64,000 bases of DNA from Ustilago trichophora (taxonomy: Eukaryota; Basidiomycota; Ustilaginomycetes; Ustilaginales; Ustilaginaceae), in contig OOIN01000010.1 in assembly GCA_900323505.1 (NCBI GenBank), positions 248,001-312,000 of the forward strand. The letters are read 5' to 3'. Each line of letters opens with the position of its first letter. The first letter of the stretch is position 1. The notes beneath the pieces were generated by a model. It was not told the DNA's origin. It was given only the letters and a program-made list of their open reading frames with translations, and did not search any database. This document shows positions 42,136-52,586 of this stretch, piece by piece. The position numbers were made by a program, and so were the translations under genes.

Positions 42136-44418
42136 ATGTGGCCAACGGCCACCGCCTTAGTAGGCATTCGCTCTTGTGCTCGAGCATCTGAGCTCAGAAT
42201 AACGCTAGGCTCCACTGGGTCAATATCGCGTGCTGCCCTGTCTTCAACACAACCTCTACTTCCTAGGGCCATCTCAACAAGCACTCGCTTCACCACAACC
42301 CAGTACACTTTATCACGTCCACTTGGTCGCTCCTTGTCTACTTCTGCAATCAGCTCAAGCAAAGCCGAGCCCGTCAAGTCGGCGCCGTCGGTATCACAAG
42401 CATCTAAAGATGTTGAAAGCACCAGCAGCAGCATTACATCGGACGACAAACCTTCAACTCCGGCAGCGGCGACGGGATCGCTAGCCTCGAGACTCTCTGC
42501 TCGTGTCCGCGCCTTGCTTCAAGCACAGCTTGCAAAGTCGGCTCCCAAGTCCAAAGATGGTGCCTCGCCCGCTCCAACCAACTTTCCCGATCTCAAGCGT
42601 CTATTCTCCCTTGCCATGCCTCAAAAGCGTAGTATTCTCATTGCCCTTGGACTGCTTCTCATATCGTCTTCCATCACCCTCACCGTGCCTTTCGCAATCG
42701 GTCGTCTGATCGACTTCTTCACCTCGGGTCAGAATGCACTCTTCGGTCTTGGTTTCGGTACGGTCGCCGCTCTCATGCTTCTCATCTTTGCCATCGGTGC
42801 CGGAGCCAAAGCAGGCAGCAACATTCTCCTCGAACTCTCCGGTGTACGTGTCATTCAGGGCATTCGCAACCAAGCCTACCGATCTGCACTCCGACAGGAC
42901 GTCGAACTTGCCGACAAGGGCGCTGGAGATGTCGTCAGCCGACTTAGCGTCGACACCAACATTGTCGGAGAGTCGCTCACCTCCGACATTGGCGATGGTC
43001 TTCGCGCCGGTGCCACCGTCCTTTTTGCCGGTACTGCCATGTTTATGATCTCGTCCAAGCTTACGCTGCTCATGATGGCTGTCGTGCCTCCTGCTGCCAT
43101 TGGTGCTGTCTTCTACGGTCGATATCTCCGAGATTTGACCCACAAGACCCAAGACGCCGTCGGCCAAATGACTCGTCTCGCAGAGGAGCGCCTCTCGCCT
43201 CCCGCCTTCCGTACTTTGACCGCCTTCAACACACAGCGTCAGGAATTGCGCCGCTTTGACGACAAGATTGGCACCATTGTTGATTTGCAGACCAAGGAGG
43301 CTTACGCTTCCGGCTTCTTCTACGCTGGTACCGGTTTTGTTGGCAATTGCGCCATCTTGACGCTTCTCACTTATGGCGGCCACCTGGTCAGCCGTGGCGA
43401 GATCTCGGTGGGTGATCTCACCTCGCTGCTCATGTACACTGCCTACTTGGGCGGTGGTATGGTCAGCCTCACCTCATTCTTTGCCTCGCTCATGAAGGGC
43501 CTCGGTGCAGGCGCTAGGGTGTTTGAACTCATTGACCGCGAGTCCAATGTCGCACTCGGCAGAGGTGAGGAACTGCAGGTTGCTGGTACATCCGCTCGTC
43601 TTCCCGTGCGATTCGAGGATGTCCATTTCACCTACCCTTCGCGACCCCAGCAGCCCATTCTTCGTGGTGTCACGCTCGACATTGAGCCTGGACAGTCATA
43701 TGCCCTGGTCGGTGGCTCGGGTGCCGGCAAGTCCTCGGTCCACTCTCTCTTGTTGCGCTTCTACGACCCTACCAAGGGAAAGATTCTGCTCGCAGGCCAA
43801 GATTTGGCCTCGTACCGCCCCGAGAGCGTCCGCAAGCACCTAGCGTTTGTCCCCCAGGAGCCTATCCTCTTTGACGGCACTTTAGAAGAGAACATCAAGT
43901 ATGGCACCGAGTCTGCGACACGCGAAGAAGTCGAACAAGCCGCACGCATGGCTGGTTGCGAATCTTTCATCTCTGAAATGCCCAAGGGTCTGGACACCGT
44001 CATTGGTTCTCGCCAGCTCTCGGGTGGTCAACGTCAGCGCATCGCCATTGCACGTGCACTGGTTCGCAAGCCTTCCATTCTCTTGCTCGACGAAGCCACC
44101 TCCGCCCTTGATTCGGCTTCAGAGCTGATGGTCAACAAGGCCATAGAACAGATCATCAGCGAAGGCAAGATTACCGTCTGGATCGTTGCTCATCGCCTTT
44201 CGACCATCAAGAGCGCCAACAACATCCAGGTGCTCGAAAAAGGGAAAATCGTCGAACAGGGTACTTTTGAACAACTCGATCGCCCAGGTTCCAGATTCCG
44301 CGCCCTTATGGCTGCTCAGCTAGAGGCTAATGCCGAGCCCGAGCTTGAGGTCGAGGTCGAGGTCGAAGGAGAACCTTTCGCCTCCAACTCTAATAACGCT
44401 AAAAACTTGGTACGTTGA
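42136..44418 (+). CDS. Mitochondrial half-size ABC transporter, Mdl1/ABCB10 type
   Basis: A 760-residue half transporter with the order membrane domain then ATPase domain. The N-terminal ~140 residues are Ser/Arg/Ala-rich without acidic clusters at the start, consistent with a mitochondrial targeting sequence. The membrane domain runs from about residue 165 to 450, with the first helix at ILIALGLLLISSSITL. The ATPase domain has Walker A GGSGAGKSS (about residue 525), signature LSGGQRQRIAIARA (about 628), Walker B ILLLDEATSALD (about 650) and the H-loop AHRLST (about 684). All catalytic residues are present. In yeast, Mdl1 exports peptides from the matrix; ABCB10 relatives act in haem and stress pathways. 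The inner mitochondrial membrane is the expected site. It resembles the Mdl group more than Atm1. Single exon. Confidence 0.92.
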   Translation: MWPTATALVGIRSCARASELRITLGSTGSISRAALSSTQPLLPRAISTSTRFTTTQYTLSRPLGRSLSTSAISSSKAEPVKSAPSVSQASKDVESTSSSITSDDKPSTPAAATGSLASRLSARVRALLQAQLAKSAPKSKDGASPAPTNFPDLKRLFSLAMPQKRSILIALGLLLISSSITLTVPFAIGRLIDFFTSGQNALFGLGFGTVAALMLLIFAIGAGAKAGSNILLELSGVRVIQGIRNQAYRSALRQDVELADKGAGDVVSRLSVDTNIVGESLTSDIGDGLRAGATVLFAGTAMFMISSKLTLLMMAVVPPAAIGAVFYGRYLRDLTHKTQDAVGQMTRLAEERLSPPAFRTLTAFNTQRQELRRFDDKIGTIVDLQTKEAYASGFFYAGTGFVGNCAILTLLTYGGHLVSRGEISVGDLTSLLMYTAYLGGGMVSLTSFFASLMKGLGAGARVFELIDRESNVALGRGEELQVAGTSARLPVRFEDVHFTYPSRPQQPILRGVTLDIEPGQSYALVGGSGAGKSSVHSLLLRFYDPTKGKILLAGQDLASYRPESVRKHLAFVPQEPILFDGTLEENIKYGTESATREEVEQAARMAGCESFISEMPKGLDTVIGSRQLSGGQRQRIAIARALVRKPSILLLDEATSALDSASELMVNKAIEQIISEGKITVWIVAHRLSTIKSANNIQVLEKGKIVEQGTFEQLDRPGSRFRALMAAQLEANAEPELEVEVEVEGEPFASNSNNAKNLVR

Positions 44419-44553
44419 AGGATCCCAACTCAACTTTCCTCCCTCTCGAATCTAGCTTCACTTTGTACTACACCCAGCCCTCCGAAAACCTCACCCCTCT
44501 TGACCGGAAATATAGAGCAAGAATAAAGCAAAACCCTGTTTCATCCCGTGATA

Positions 44554-44592
44554 AAGGCCTCACGGCTAGTCTGATTGCTGGGCCGTGAGACC

Positions 44593-44594
<2 letters not shown>
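44554..44594. repeat. Inverted repeat followed by T6
   Basis: Arms AAGGCCTCACGGC (44554-44566) and GCCGTGAGACCTT (44582-44594) pair with a single mismatch around a 15-base loop. The right arm runs into TTTTTT and then the poly(A) tract at 44599. It could be a 3'-end processing structure of the ABC transporter transcript, the 3' end of a small Pol III RNA, or a repeat remnant. Confidence 0.6.

Positions 44595-44598
<4 letters not shown>

Positions 44599-44656
<58 letters not shown>
44599..44656. repeat. Poly(A) tract, 58 bases
   Basis: An uninterrupted run of 58 A lying just after the T6 of the inverted repeat and 108 bases before the probable GatC start. Confidence 0.9.
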
Positions 44657-44661
<5 letters not shown>

Positions 44662-44764
44662 GTTGTTGCTTTCATTCTCTGTGACTTGCAATGATTTACC
44701 GAATCGCAAACATATTGATGTGACTGACACCGTATCTTATCCTTCTTTCATTGGTATCTCATAC

Positions 44765-45364
44765 ATGCAGGTATTTTCTCCATCTCACGGTATACAAAAA
44801 CGACCGATGCACACATCTGCCGTGCGCCGTCGCAGCACTATCTCTTCCTCCTCCTCTTCCTCTTTTTCTTCCACAGTTTGCCATCCTGCGATACCTTCCA
44901 AAGGGACGTGGAGTCTCTCTAGCGTCATCCAACCTTCTTCTGAAGAAGAAGAAGAACTAGTGGTTTTGAGTGATGAAGAGATGGAAAAGTTACATCGGTT
45001 ATCAGCTTTGATTCCACCTTGTGGAAAAGAAGAAAGGGAAAAGTTGAAACGAGATTTATCAGTCATGTTGCGCTTGGTAAAAGGTGTACATTCTTCTTCT
45101 ACTCCTTCTTCAGCGAACGCGGGTGCGGAAGGTTTGGTAGATGCAAGACCTTTAACCAAACACGATCCCAAATGGTACGCAAGCCTAAACTCTGAACTAA
45201 CAGCACAAGAGGATGTCACACAAGTTACAGATGGAGATGGAGATGGAGATGGAGATGGGAATGGAAATGGAGATGGAACAAACGTTTTAAACCCCAAAGC
45301 TCTGTTGGAAAAAGTAGGTGATGATAGAAAGTATCACTCGTTCTTCGTCGTCAATCGTACCTAG
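44765..45364 (+). CDS. GatC-like subunit of mitochondrial glutamyl-tRNA(Gln) amidotransferase
   Basis: A 199-residue protein if started at the ATG at 44765 (MQVFSPSHGIQ); the ATG at 44807 (MHTSAVRRRST) gives a cleaner mitochondrial targeting peptide, rich in Arg and Ser without acidic residues. The recognisable part is LSDEEMEKLHRLSALIPP through EREKLKRDLSVMLRLVKGV, the helical pattern of GatC proteins, which hold the amidase subunit GatA and the tRNA-binding GatB together so that Glu-tRNA(Gln) becomes Gln-tRNA(Gln) in mitochondria. Near the C-terminus a hexamer repeat in the DNA (GATGGA, about 45232-45275) encodes a Gly-Asp run. The last residues, FFVVNRT, resemble GatC ends. Pairing with GatA and GatB encoded elsewhere is expected but not visible here. 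Confidence 0.7.
   Translation: MQVFSPSHGIQKRPMHTSAVRRRSTISSSSSSSFSSTVCHPAIPSKGTWSLSSVIQPSSEEEEELVVLSDEEMEKLHRLSALIPPCGKEEREKLKRDLSVMLRLVKGVHSSSTPSSANAGAEGLVDARPLTKHDPKWYASLNSELTAQEDVTQVTDGDGDGDGDGNGNGDGTNVLNPKALLEKVGDDRKYHSFFVVNRT
45232..45278. repeat. GATGGA hexamer repeat inside the GatC-like gene
   Basis: About seven imperfect copies of GATGGA encode alternating Asp-Gly and Asn-Gly residues between the GatC helical domain and its C-terminal tail. Being a multiple of three it keeps frame, so copy-number change would only lengthen the linker. Confidence 0.85.
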
Positions 45365-45436
45365 AACCATATTCGAGATACCAAACACCAAATCCCACTC
45401 CAAATAAAGGAAATAAAAGAAAGAAAAAAGGGGGAT

Positions 45437-45501
<65 letters not shown>
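45437..45501. repeat. Poly(G) tract, 65 bases
   Basis: An uninterrupted run of 65 G, preceded by AAAAAAGGGGGAT. It lies about 70 bases after the GatC-like stop codon. On the minus strand it would translate as polyproline; those frames are artefacts. Such G runs readily form quadruplexes and are hard to sequence. Confidence 0.9.
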
Positions 45502-45502
<1 letters not shown>

Positions 45503-45663
45503 ACTTCTTGAATTGGTCGTGATCAAAATCGTGTTTGTGTTTGTGTGTTATGATGATCAGAGTCATGTTACTCTCTAAAGCTTAATAAAGCATGCTAAAG
45601 TAGGGCTGCATTAATTTAACCATCAAAAATCCAAAAGAGTCGACCTGGACTTTGAATTGATGA

Positions 45664-46086
45664 ATGGCAGACTTTAGGATGAATGTCATGCAGCTTGGAT
45701 GGAGTGTAGCAGCAATTTTATTTTATTTTTATCTTTTAAGAGTGTTGCAACTTCTTTTCCTGTTGAAAAATTTGGCGGTATCAGTCAAGGTAGCCACACC
45801 AAGTTACAAGGCCTTAAAAGACACCATTGTTCAGCATGGCGGACAACAGCTACAATGTGACAGCAGAAGTATCTTTTCATCAACCCTAATCGCCCCTCCC
45901 CAGCTGTCAATGATCTCAAAAACTTCCAACAACAACAAACGACAAACACATATGAAAACATCTGATCGATTAACCTTTACCCTACCTCACTTGAAATCTA
46001 ACTTGGCGTCATTAAAACAACTGAAAGGCTCAGATCTCTGCAACTCAAGACCTGTGAGAAAAAACAATCCCATCACAATACGCTAA
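45664..46086 (+). CDS. Doubtful small ORF with a hydrophobic N-terminus
   Basis: 140 codons from an ATG at 45664. Residues about 12-40 are hydrophobic (LGWSVAAILFYFYLLRVLQL), which could be a membrane segment; the rest is basic and Ser/Thr/Asn-rich with no recognisable domain. Base composition is more A/T-rich than in the neighbouring genes, and codon use looks random. It could be a lineage-specific small membrane protein, a decayed insertion, or chance. I lean to chance. Confidence 0.2.
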   Translation: MADFRMNVMQLGWSVAAILFYFYLLRVLQLLFLLKNLAVSVKVATPSYKALKDTIVQHGGQQLQCDSRSIFSSTLIAPPQLSMISKTSNNNKRQTHMKTSDRLTFTLPHLKSNLASLKQLKGSDLCNSRPVRKNNPITIR

Positions 46087-46546
46087 CTCAAGTATATATC
46101 TTGTTGATGCCGTATCAACCCAAGTGGATGCTGTCATGCATCCGATCTTTAATCTGGCTGCTAACTAGCAAGCTCTTTTATCGATCTCGATCAATGATGG
46201 TACCATACCATAACGCGCAAGTTGTGGTTTGTCTTGCGACATCATGATTGTCATCGCAATGCTGAGCCTTCTGCGTACTGTATTGTACGTATGAAGGTGA
46301 CTTTTCGACGTGTCTGCCGGAGTCAACTATGTTGACAAGTCGATCTCGCCTGCCCCGAATCAGCGGGTTTCGTTTCCTGTGTTTTGTTCGACACATACAC
46401 GCGCAAACAACAAAAGAAAATGTGTGGAAATCAAGTCCAAAGTTGATATTCGTCGTACTTGTACAGTGAGAGCGCCTATGAGATGATACTACAGGGAATG
46501 GGAAAGAAAAAATGGCGATAAAGATATAGTCCGGTATTTGAGGTGT

Positions 46547-49300
46547 TTAGATGCGGGTATCGTCAAGAGCAAAAGCGACCGAAAGGACTACATTGGTAAA
46601 TTCGTCTTGGTTGTCAAACAGGGTTGCTGCCCAGGGGAGGTCGCGCAGTTTGGCTTCGGCTTGGTCGGTTTGCGATTCGCCAGCAGCGGCAAAAGTCTCT
46701 TTGCGGAACTGCACGAGTTGGCGCAGAGTTGGACGGACAAAAGGCACGCCTGCCTCGGTGAGGGCGTTTTGGTTGGCGTGATGGGCCTGGAGCCAGTCAG
46801 CTTCGTTGTCGGCTTCAAACTCGCCAGCGCCGGCGGGAAGGGGGACGTCGAGGACGAGCGAGCAGCCTGCCAAGCGCTCGCGTGCATTGCCAGCATTTTC
46901 TCGGAAGCGTTGCAGCACAAGCAACGAGTAAGAGGCAAAGAGGGTGCGAACCATGGTCTCGATCCATCCAAAAGTGGCGAGATCTGGCGTCGCTGATTCT
47001 GAAACCGCCTTGCAGGCTTCGACAGTGTGGCCGAGCAGCGATTGGGACAGCTCCGAAAGGACCAAGAGCGCTTGATCGAGGAGAGCAGCATCGACATGGT
47101 CGGTGATGGCTGGCTCGTCCGTAAAGACGATCAGAACGAGGTACATCCACAAAGATGCCACGGCGCCAAAGACAGCGATTGAGTCTGACTCGGAGTTGGT
47201 GAGTTCTGCTTGCGAGGCCACGATGGTCCTGATCTGCTCCGAGATGAGCCTCCAGATGAAGCTTTGGCTTGCAGGCAAGCGGACATAGTATCCAGCAAGA
47301 ATGGATCGAGCGCTCGCAAGAGACTCTGGCACTCGAGCACGATTCTCCTGGAGCCACTTGCGGTGAATGAAAGGCGGAATGGGCGCGGTAGGATCGGTGA
47401 GAACCATCAAAGCAGGATACGAGACAAAGTGAGCGGCGCTGGCTTGAGCGATCGAAGCAGCTACTTCGCCATTCTGGTCGGGCTGAATCCACCACTGCTT
47501 GGCGCTGGGCAACTGCGGTGCGGGCAAGACAAGCTGGCCATTGCAATCATATCGAGACTGAGGCGGTGTGGCGGCGTCCGAGAGGGAGCGACTAAGCGGA
47601 TGAGTCGAGGCGTTGGCGGCACCTGCTGGATGGTTCGACTCTTGGAAAGCGGGAAGGAAGCCAGGGTTGGTGGAAAGACCCATCGTCTGGGCCAGCGATG
47701 CTGCGAATTTGGCCGAGATGGGTGTATCTACAACAGGCGACTGCGAAATGGCGGCAAAGTTTCCGCTAATGGCAGAGTGCAGGCTGGGACCCATACGGTA
47801 CAAAGGAGAGGGGACGACAGGCTCGGCAAGCCATCCAGAAAGGTCAATACCATGTTGAAAGACGCCCGATCGGATAGGTGACGGATTGGGCCATGCGTTG
47901 CGATTGTTCAAATTCGAGGTGATCAGTGTGGGAGGCCTTGGCGGTGGCATCATTGCGTTGACGTTGGCAGCCGAAGCTGGGTGAAGTTGGCGCGCGGCTT
48001 GGTTGTCGAAAGTTGCGCTCGCCATGGCACCACGCGCATTCCAAGGCTCTTGCATGTTTGCATCCTCGGGAATCGTATTTTCGAGCGCTTCCGGTAGGCT
48101 AGTGGTCCTGTGACGACTAGAGGGCGCAGCGAGAAAATTGTTGTTAAGAGTAGCCTGCAATCGGGAAGGGTCGGATCCAGCGTGAGACAGATTGTGGCCG
48201 AGTCGCACAATGGGAGTCTCCTCTCCTTCCTCGTTGGCAAATGCTATATCGGAACGGTTCATGTTGGTGACGATAGGACCAGTGTTGGTGCGTGAGAAAC
48301 CGCTCGACTTTCGCGAGTTGATTCTTTGCGGACCAGGAGCAGCGTCGGAATCGAGATTGAGGTCATGGAACGAGTGCGGCGACTCGGTACGAATAGGTGG
48401 TGCAGTGGATGGATATGGCTGGCCTGAAATGTTGAAGTTGGCGAGATTGGGAGGCGCGGAATCGGGATGCTCGGCGATGCTGTGCTGCGAACGAGGGGAG
48501 CCAAAGGCGGAACCCGAAGCGGAGGAAGCTGGATCATGCCACGAGTGTGCCTCGCTGTCGCTTTGACTGTCGTAATCGAGATCGCCCTCTCTCTTGACGT
48601 AGCCTGGATTGGGAGCCATGAAGGAATGGGAGGCCAAATCGAAGCCAGCGTTTCCCATGGCCCAGTTGGAATTGGGCATAGTGGAGCCCATGGCGGCAGC
48701 TGGAGTGATTGCGGGTGTCATTTGAGGAGTCATCGAGTGCATCTGAGCGTCCACATTGGGCATGGCGCCGGCATTCCTTGCCTTTCGGACATTAGGGTTA
48801 CCGGATCGTGGAGCGTAGACGCACTGCTTTCCTCGGGCACGACATCGTCCGCAAGTGGGGACCTCGAGATCGCATCTTGCCTTGGATCTTGCGCATTCGT
48901 AGCAGCTCTTCTGTCGATCGAACGAAGGCTGAGCGAGCGCCCTAGCCTCTCTTGCAAGATGTCGTCGAAGCAAGTCATCGCGCGCAAATGTCTTGCCGCA
49001 GTTGGGGCAGGGGAATCCTTGAGACGAAGATGAGGGACCAGGGCCGGATCGACCCGATGTTGCGCCACTGAAGCTGCCATCTCTCTGTGGTTCAAAAGAG
49101 CTCGAATAGGACTCGTGATCACTCGGTTGATCCGCGAGCGAAGATGACGATGCCGAAGCGTGAGAAGAGGCGTAAAAGTTGGCGTGACCGGTCGGAACCT
49201 GACCAAAGGTTGCTGAGTGTTGTAGCGGCATTGCCGACATGTCGGAAAAACCAGTGTGTTGGTTGTGATGTGGATCGAATCCACCATTGCTTGCACTCAT
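46547..49300 (-). CDS. Transcription factor with partial C2H2 finger and Zn2Cys6 cluster
   Basis: A single-exon gene for 917 residues from the ATG at 49300. Residues 98-114 look like a C2H2 finger (CPNCGKTFARDDLLRRH), but the position of the second histidine is occupied by HLAREARAL, so the finger lacks a ligand. Directly after it comes a complete Zn2Cys6 cluster (Cys133, 136, 143, 150, 153, 160; CYECARSKARC then CGRCRARGKQC). C2H2 plus Zn2Cys6 in tandem is a known fungal regulator type. Residues 170-560 are Ser/Asn/Pro-rich. The last ~330 residues are helical and hydrophobic, with the character of a fungal transcription-factor regulatory domain. It is expected to be nuclear; targets are unknown. 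Upstream lies a long shared region with the spindle pole gene. Confidence 0.87.
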   Translation of the reverse strand: MSASNGGFDPHHNQHTGFSDMSAMPLQHSATFGQVPTGHANFYASSHASASSSSLADQPSDHESYSSSFEPQRDGSFSGATSGRSGPGPSSSSQGFPCPNCGKTFARDDLLRRHLAREARALAQPSFDRQKSCYECARSKARCDLEVPTCGRCRARGKQCVYAPRSGNPNVRKARNAGAMPNVDAQMHSMTPQMTPAITPAAAMGSTMPNSNWAMGNAGFDLASHSFMAPNPGYVKREGDLDYDSQSDSEAHSWHDPASSASGSAFGSPRSQHSIAEHPDSAPPNLANFNISGQPYPSTAPPIRTESPHSFHDLNLDSDAAPGPQRINSRKSSGFSRTNTGPIVTNMNRSDIAFANEEGEETPIVRLGHNLSHAGSDPSRLQATLNNNFLAAPSSRHRTTSLPEALENTIPEDANMQEPWNARGAMASATFDNQAARQLHPASAANVNAMMPPPRPPTLITSNLNNRNAWPNPSPIRSGVFQHGIDLSGWLAEPVVPSPLYRMGPSLHSAISGNFAAISQSPVVDTPISAKFAASLAQTMGLSTNPGFLPAFQESNHPAGAANASTHPLSRSLSDAATPPQSRYDCNGQLVLPAPQLPSAKQWWIQPDQNGEVAASIAQASAAHFVSYPALMVLTDPTAPIPPFIHRKWLQENRARVPESLASARSILAGYYVRLPASQSFIWRLISEQIRTIVASQAELTNSESDSIAVFGAVASLWMYLVLIVFTDEPAITDHVDAALLDQALLVLSELSQSLLGHTVEACKAVSESATPDLATFGWIETMVRTLFASYSLLVLQRFRENAGNARERLAGCSLVLDVPLPAGAGEFEADNEADWLQAHHANQNALTEAGVPFVRPTLRQLVQFRKETFAAAGESQTDQAEAKLRDLPWAATLFDNQDEFTNVVLSVAFALDDTRI

Positions 49301-49805
49301 CCTTATGCCCTAGATCGCCGAGCCATCGGAAAGCGCTCCAGCCGATGCGAGAAGGAGGAAGAGTTCCAATTCACCAGAAGCGAGAAACAATCGTGACAAT
49401 GTGATGCAAGACGAGCCAGTCGAGAGACAAACGCCGGATGATAGATATCCGATCTGGATTGACCGACCAAAAAGGACGTAGAGGAGAAGAGTTGGCTAGA
49501 AGAGTGACAAGCTCCAACTCAAATGTCGAGTCGAAGCGGCACAAATCACCACTACTGTACTTCGCCAGGCAGTTTCTTTTCGTTCAGTGCCTGCTGAGTG
49601 GGTCCAAGTTGAGCTGCGTGCGCGTGAGCCGTGGGCCGGGTGCCGAAAATTGGAGCAGAAAATCTGAGTCCAACTTTTTTTTGTGCGCCTTTCAAGCGAG
49701 AGGATTCCGCGGGAAGCTGAGAGATGACGGTCGGAGGAATCCGACTTTTGGTCTTTTGCGCGAATTCGGAACGTCGACTGTACAGGGTGGTGAGCGGACA
49801 GAGAC

Positions 49806-49875
49806 GGTGGATGGTGGATGGTGGATGGTGGATGGTGGATGGTGGATGGTGGATGGTGGATGGTGGATGGTGGAT
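49806..49875. repeat. Minisatellite (GGTGGAT)10
   Basis: Ten exact tandem copies of the heptamer GGTGGAT. Because the unit is 7 bases, any frame through it gives a 7-residue peptide repeat. It is located about 500 bases upstream of the zinc-cluster regulator start and could influence its promoter. Confidence 0.95.
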
Positions 49876-50867
49876 GTCGACGAAGGATGCCAGTCGATGG
49901 TGAGAAACGAAGAAGGAAGAAAGAGGGGGAGGTCGAGTCGCAACACGTACGGGCGTGATGGAGGGGGTCCCCTATATGTGCATGTCAGTTGGCTACGAAG
50001 AACGGCTAGCAACCGGCTCTCGTGACACAGAACAGCAGCCTGAGAAGGAGAAGGAAAAGAAGAAAAGGCTGCCACGCACGGGATTCTCCGGCGTAACTAC
50101 ATGTTTGACCCTATTCCACCATCCATGTTGTCAAAGCCACCGCTGTGCTGTGCTCGGCATTCTCACTGTAAAGTGGGCAGCAAGGCAGTCAAGAGTGTCT
50201 CAGTTGGACGTCAGTGCGAGTGCTCGGATAGATCTAGTTGGCATGCCATTTGTTTGCGAGAAAATTTCTCTCTTTTAAGAAAAAGAAAAACATGTCTTTC
50301 CGGCGTCAGTCGACCGCAGTTGCAGTCCAAGTGTCGGTCAGGCGTAGAAAGCGATTGTTGTGTCAAACATCGGCCCACGCACCGCTGCAGCCGCCCTCGT
50401 GAGGCCACCCAATTCAGCTGACGTCGCCTTGCTCTTGGCTCACCTGCGTCGTTTGCAATTTGTTCAAAGATTCTCGTGCATTTTCCTTCTTCCCTTTCAA
50501 AAGAAAAGGATGCAACTCGCATCACAGATTGCGAGATTCCAAAAAATCTGTGCTCCGCTGTCCACCGCGTAGATTGATCGGTGTGGGGAAGATCCCGAAA
50601 CGCCACTTTTGCAGTTTCTACGCAACAACAGGAAACCCCTCCTCTTCGACTCCTTCATCCATGACCGTATTGCTAATAGTTCCTTGTTTAAACATAGAGC
50701 AGTTTGCTTTTTTGTGGTCGGAGGCGTCCCCGCAGGGCGAGGTTGACAACAGACTGTGAAAATGTGACAGGTACGGTATTGTTTGCTTAGCGATTTCAAC
50801 GAGCTCAGTGCAAACGATCGCAATACGCCGACTCGATTTCAGATCCATCTTGATGGCGATGTCAGAA

Positions 50868-50994
<127 letters not shown>

Positions 50995-52586
50995 AGCTGA
51001 AACGGCTGGCTAACACAAGTGTCAAACGATGATCAATTCCAGACCTGGCCCAATCTTCTAAGTAGTTAGTCTGAGACTGTTCGGAGGATACGCCGAGTTG
51101 TTGTCTCGTTCATCAACCAGAAAAAAAAAATTCTTTTTTTTCTTTTTTTTCTCTTTTTTTTCCCCTAGTCGAGATGCAAGTGTCCCTGCAGGGCTGCATG
51201 CTTGGATGCGCAAAAAGTTACCATTCCGCGAGCACAAAGTCGGATTTCCGACGACGGTGCCTTTTTTGACTGCAGATACCGTTTAGAGACTATTGTAGCT
51301 GTTCTTGCTCGACCGCTTGGCTCGATAATCGGTCCTGTCACAACAAAAGGATTTGATGATGATGATCGTGCACACTTTTGGCTTCCCGAATCCAACTCAG
51401 ACCTTTGCTAAACTGGCTTTCACCTCTTGGGAAACGGTCTTTGATGTTGTCGCCTTCGACGAACAATAAACACTGTAGCTCTCAATGGTGTACAGTAGTC
51501 CTTCTACCGTCCACCGAGCGAGAAAATGACAGAACAAAAGTGGGCACGGAGATCCGCATACCCCTCGGTGCCACAGCTTACTTAGAAACCTTGCCCCGCC
51601 CGCTCATGCTTTTGCCGGTCGAGTATCCGGCATGATGGACATACGAGCATCAGACTGAAGCAGACTGGACGTGGAGTGGGAGCGACACTTTCTGTTCGGA
51701 TCCGTAGCCAGCGGGACCGTTCCGGATTCGAAATTACACGCACTCACAAGGCCATGTCACGCATTCTCGATCATGTTGGCCTTCTAACCATTCAGGCGAA
51801 GCCATGGCTCGGACTCGGCTAGTCCTCATCGAACAGATGGCGACTCTGAAGAATTTTAAAAATTCGACAGGGAGCATCACTCACGCAATTGAAATGAAAA
51901 TCTGCTGCAAGTTCAGTCAAGGCGAGAAAGTGTGAGCTGCAGATGTGAATGCAGGATGAGCAGGCTTCTTATGTCGGCGGGCATGGACCAAGTTACGACC
52001 GCGGGTCGGAAAGATGATGATGTCCACCACAGAGACATCTTCATTGCAAAGAGAGGAGGCTTTTCTGCAGAAAAGAGAGAGTGTTCAGATCGCAAATTTG
52101 CAAGAAGCAAGGGCCAAACAGTCGGAAATCCGACGACCCTTCCTCGACTGCCTGTCCACGTTGATTGTCTTCGTTCTGTTGTTCTGTGGAAATAACTCTT
52201 TTTTATTTTCCGACGGAGCCCACGAGATGCGATTCCCTCTTGTCGTTGAGGATTTTCGTATCGAGATTTCTGCATCTTGTTTAACCCCGATCTAGATTGC
52301 TTGGCCCGATTGCGGGGTACCATCAAACGTGACCGATTCGCGAAAAATCGCGTCGCTAGGGTTGTGATGTGTGTTTGGGCGTCATGCAGGCGCTTTGGAT
52401 TATCGGAATTCAAACACACGAAAGTTACACAGGCACAGGCTCTCAACTCTGGCTCTTAGTGCGCACTGCATTCATGAATTCGAGGTCGTCTTTCTTGTCC
52501 GCCTCTGGAGACCACCTTCAGTACCTCTTCATTCCATCCCATTCACTGCCGAGACTGGTCAAACGTGGATATCAGCAGCGATCACC

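Larger units (their letters stand above)
44419..44764. other. Short intergenic region with a hairpin and a poly(A) tract
   Basis: Between the stop of the ABC transporter and the start of the GatC-like gene. It holds an inverted repeat at 44554-44594 followed by six T and then 58 A. The GatC frame is open through the poly(A) as a lysine run, which I do not believe is translated. Confidence 0.55.
45365..46546. other. A/T-leaning intergenic region with poly(G) tract
   Basis: Between the GatC-like gene and the end of the zinc-cluster gene. It contains the G65 tract, one doubtful ORF (45664-46086), and a TACTGTA motif near 46279. From about 45580 to 46100 the sequence is visibly richer in A and T than the flanking genes. 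Confidence 0.5.

Noticed and set aside
42601..43383. 260-codon minus-strand frame
   Set aside because: Antisense to the membrane domain of the ABC transporter; no motif of its own.
45287..45566. Polyproline frames on the minus strand
   Set aside because: Translations of the G65 tract.
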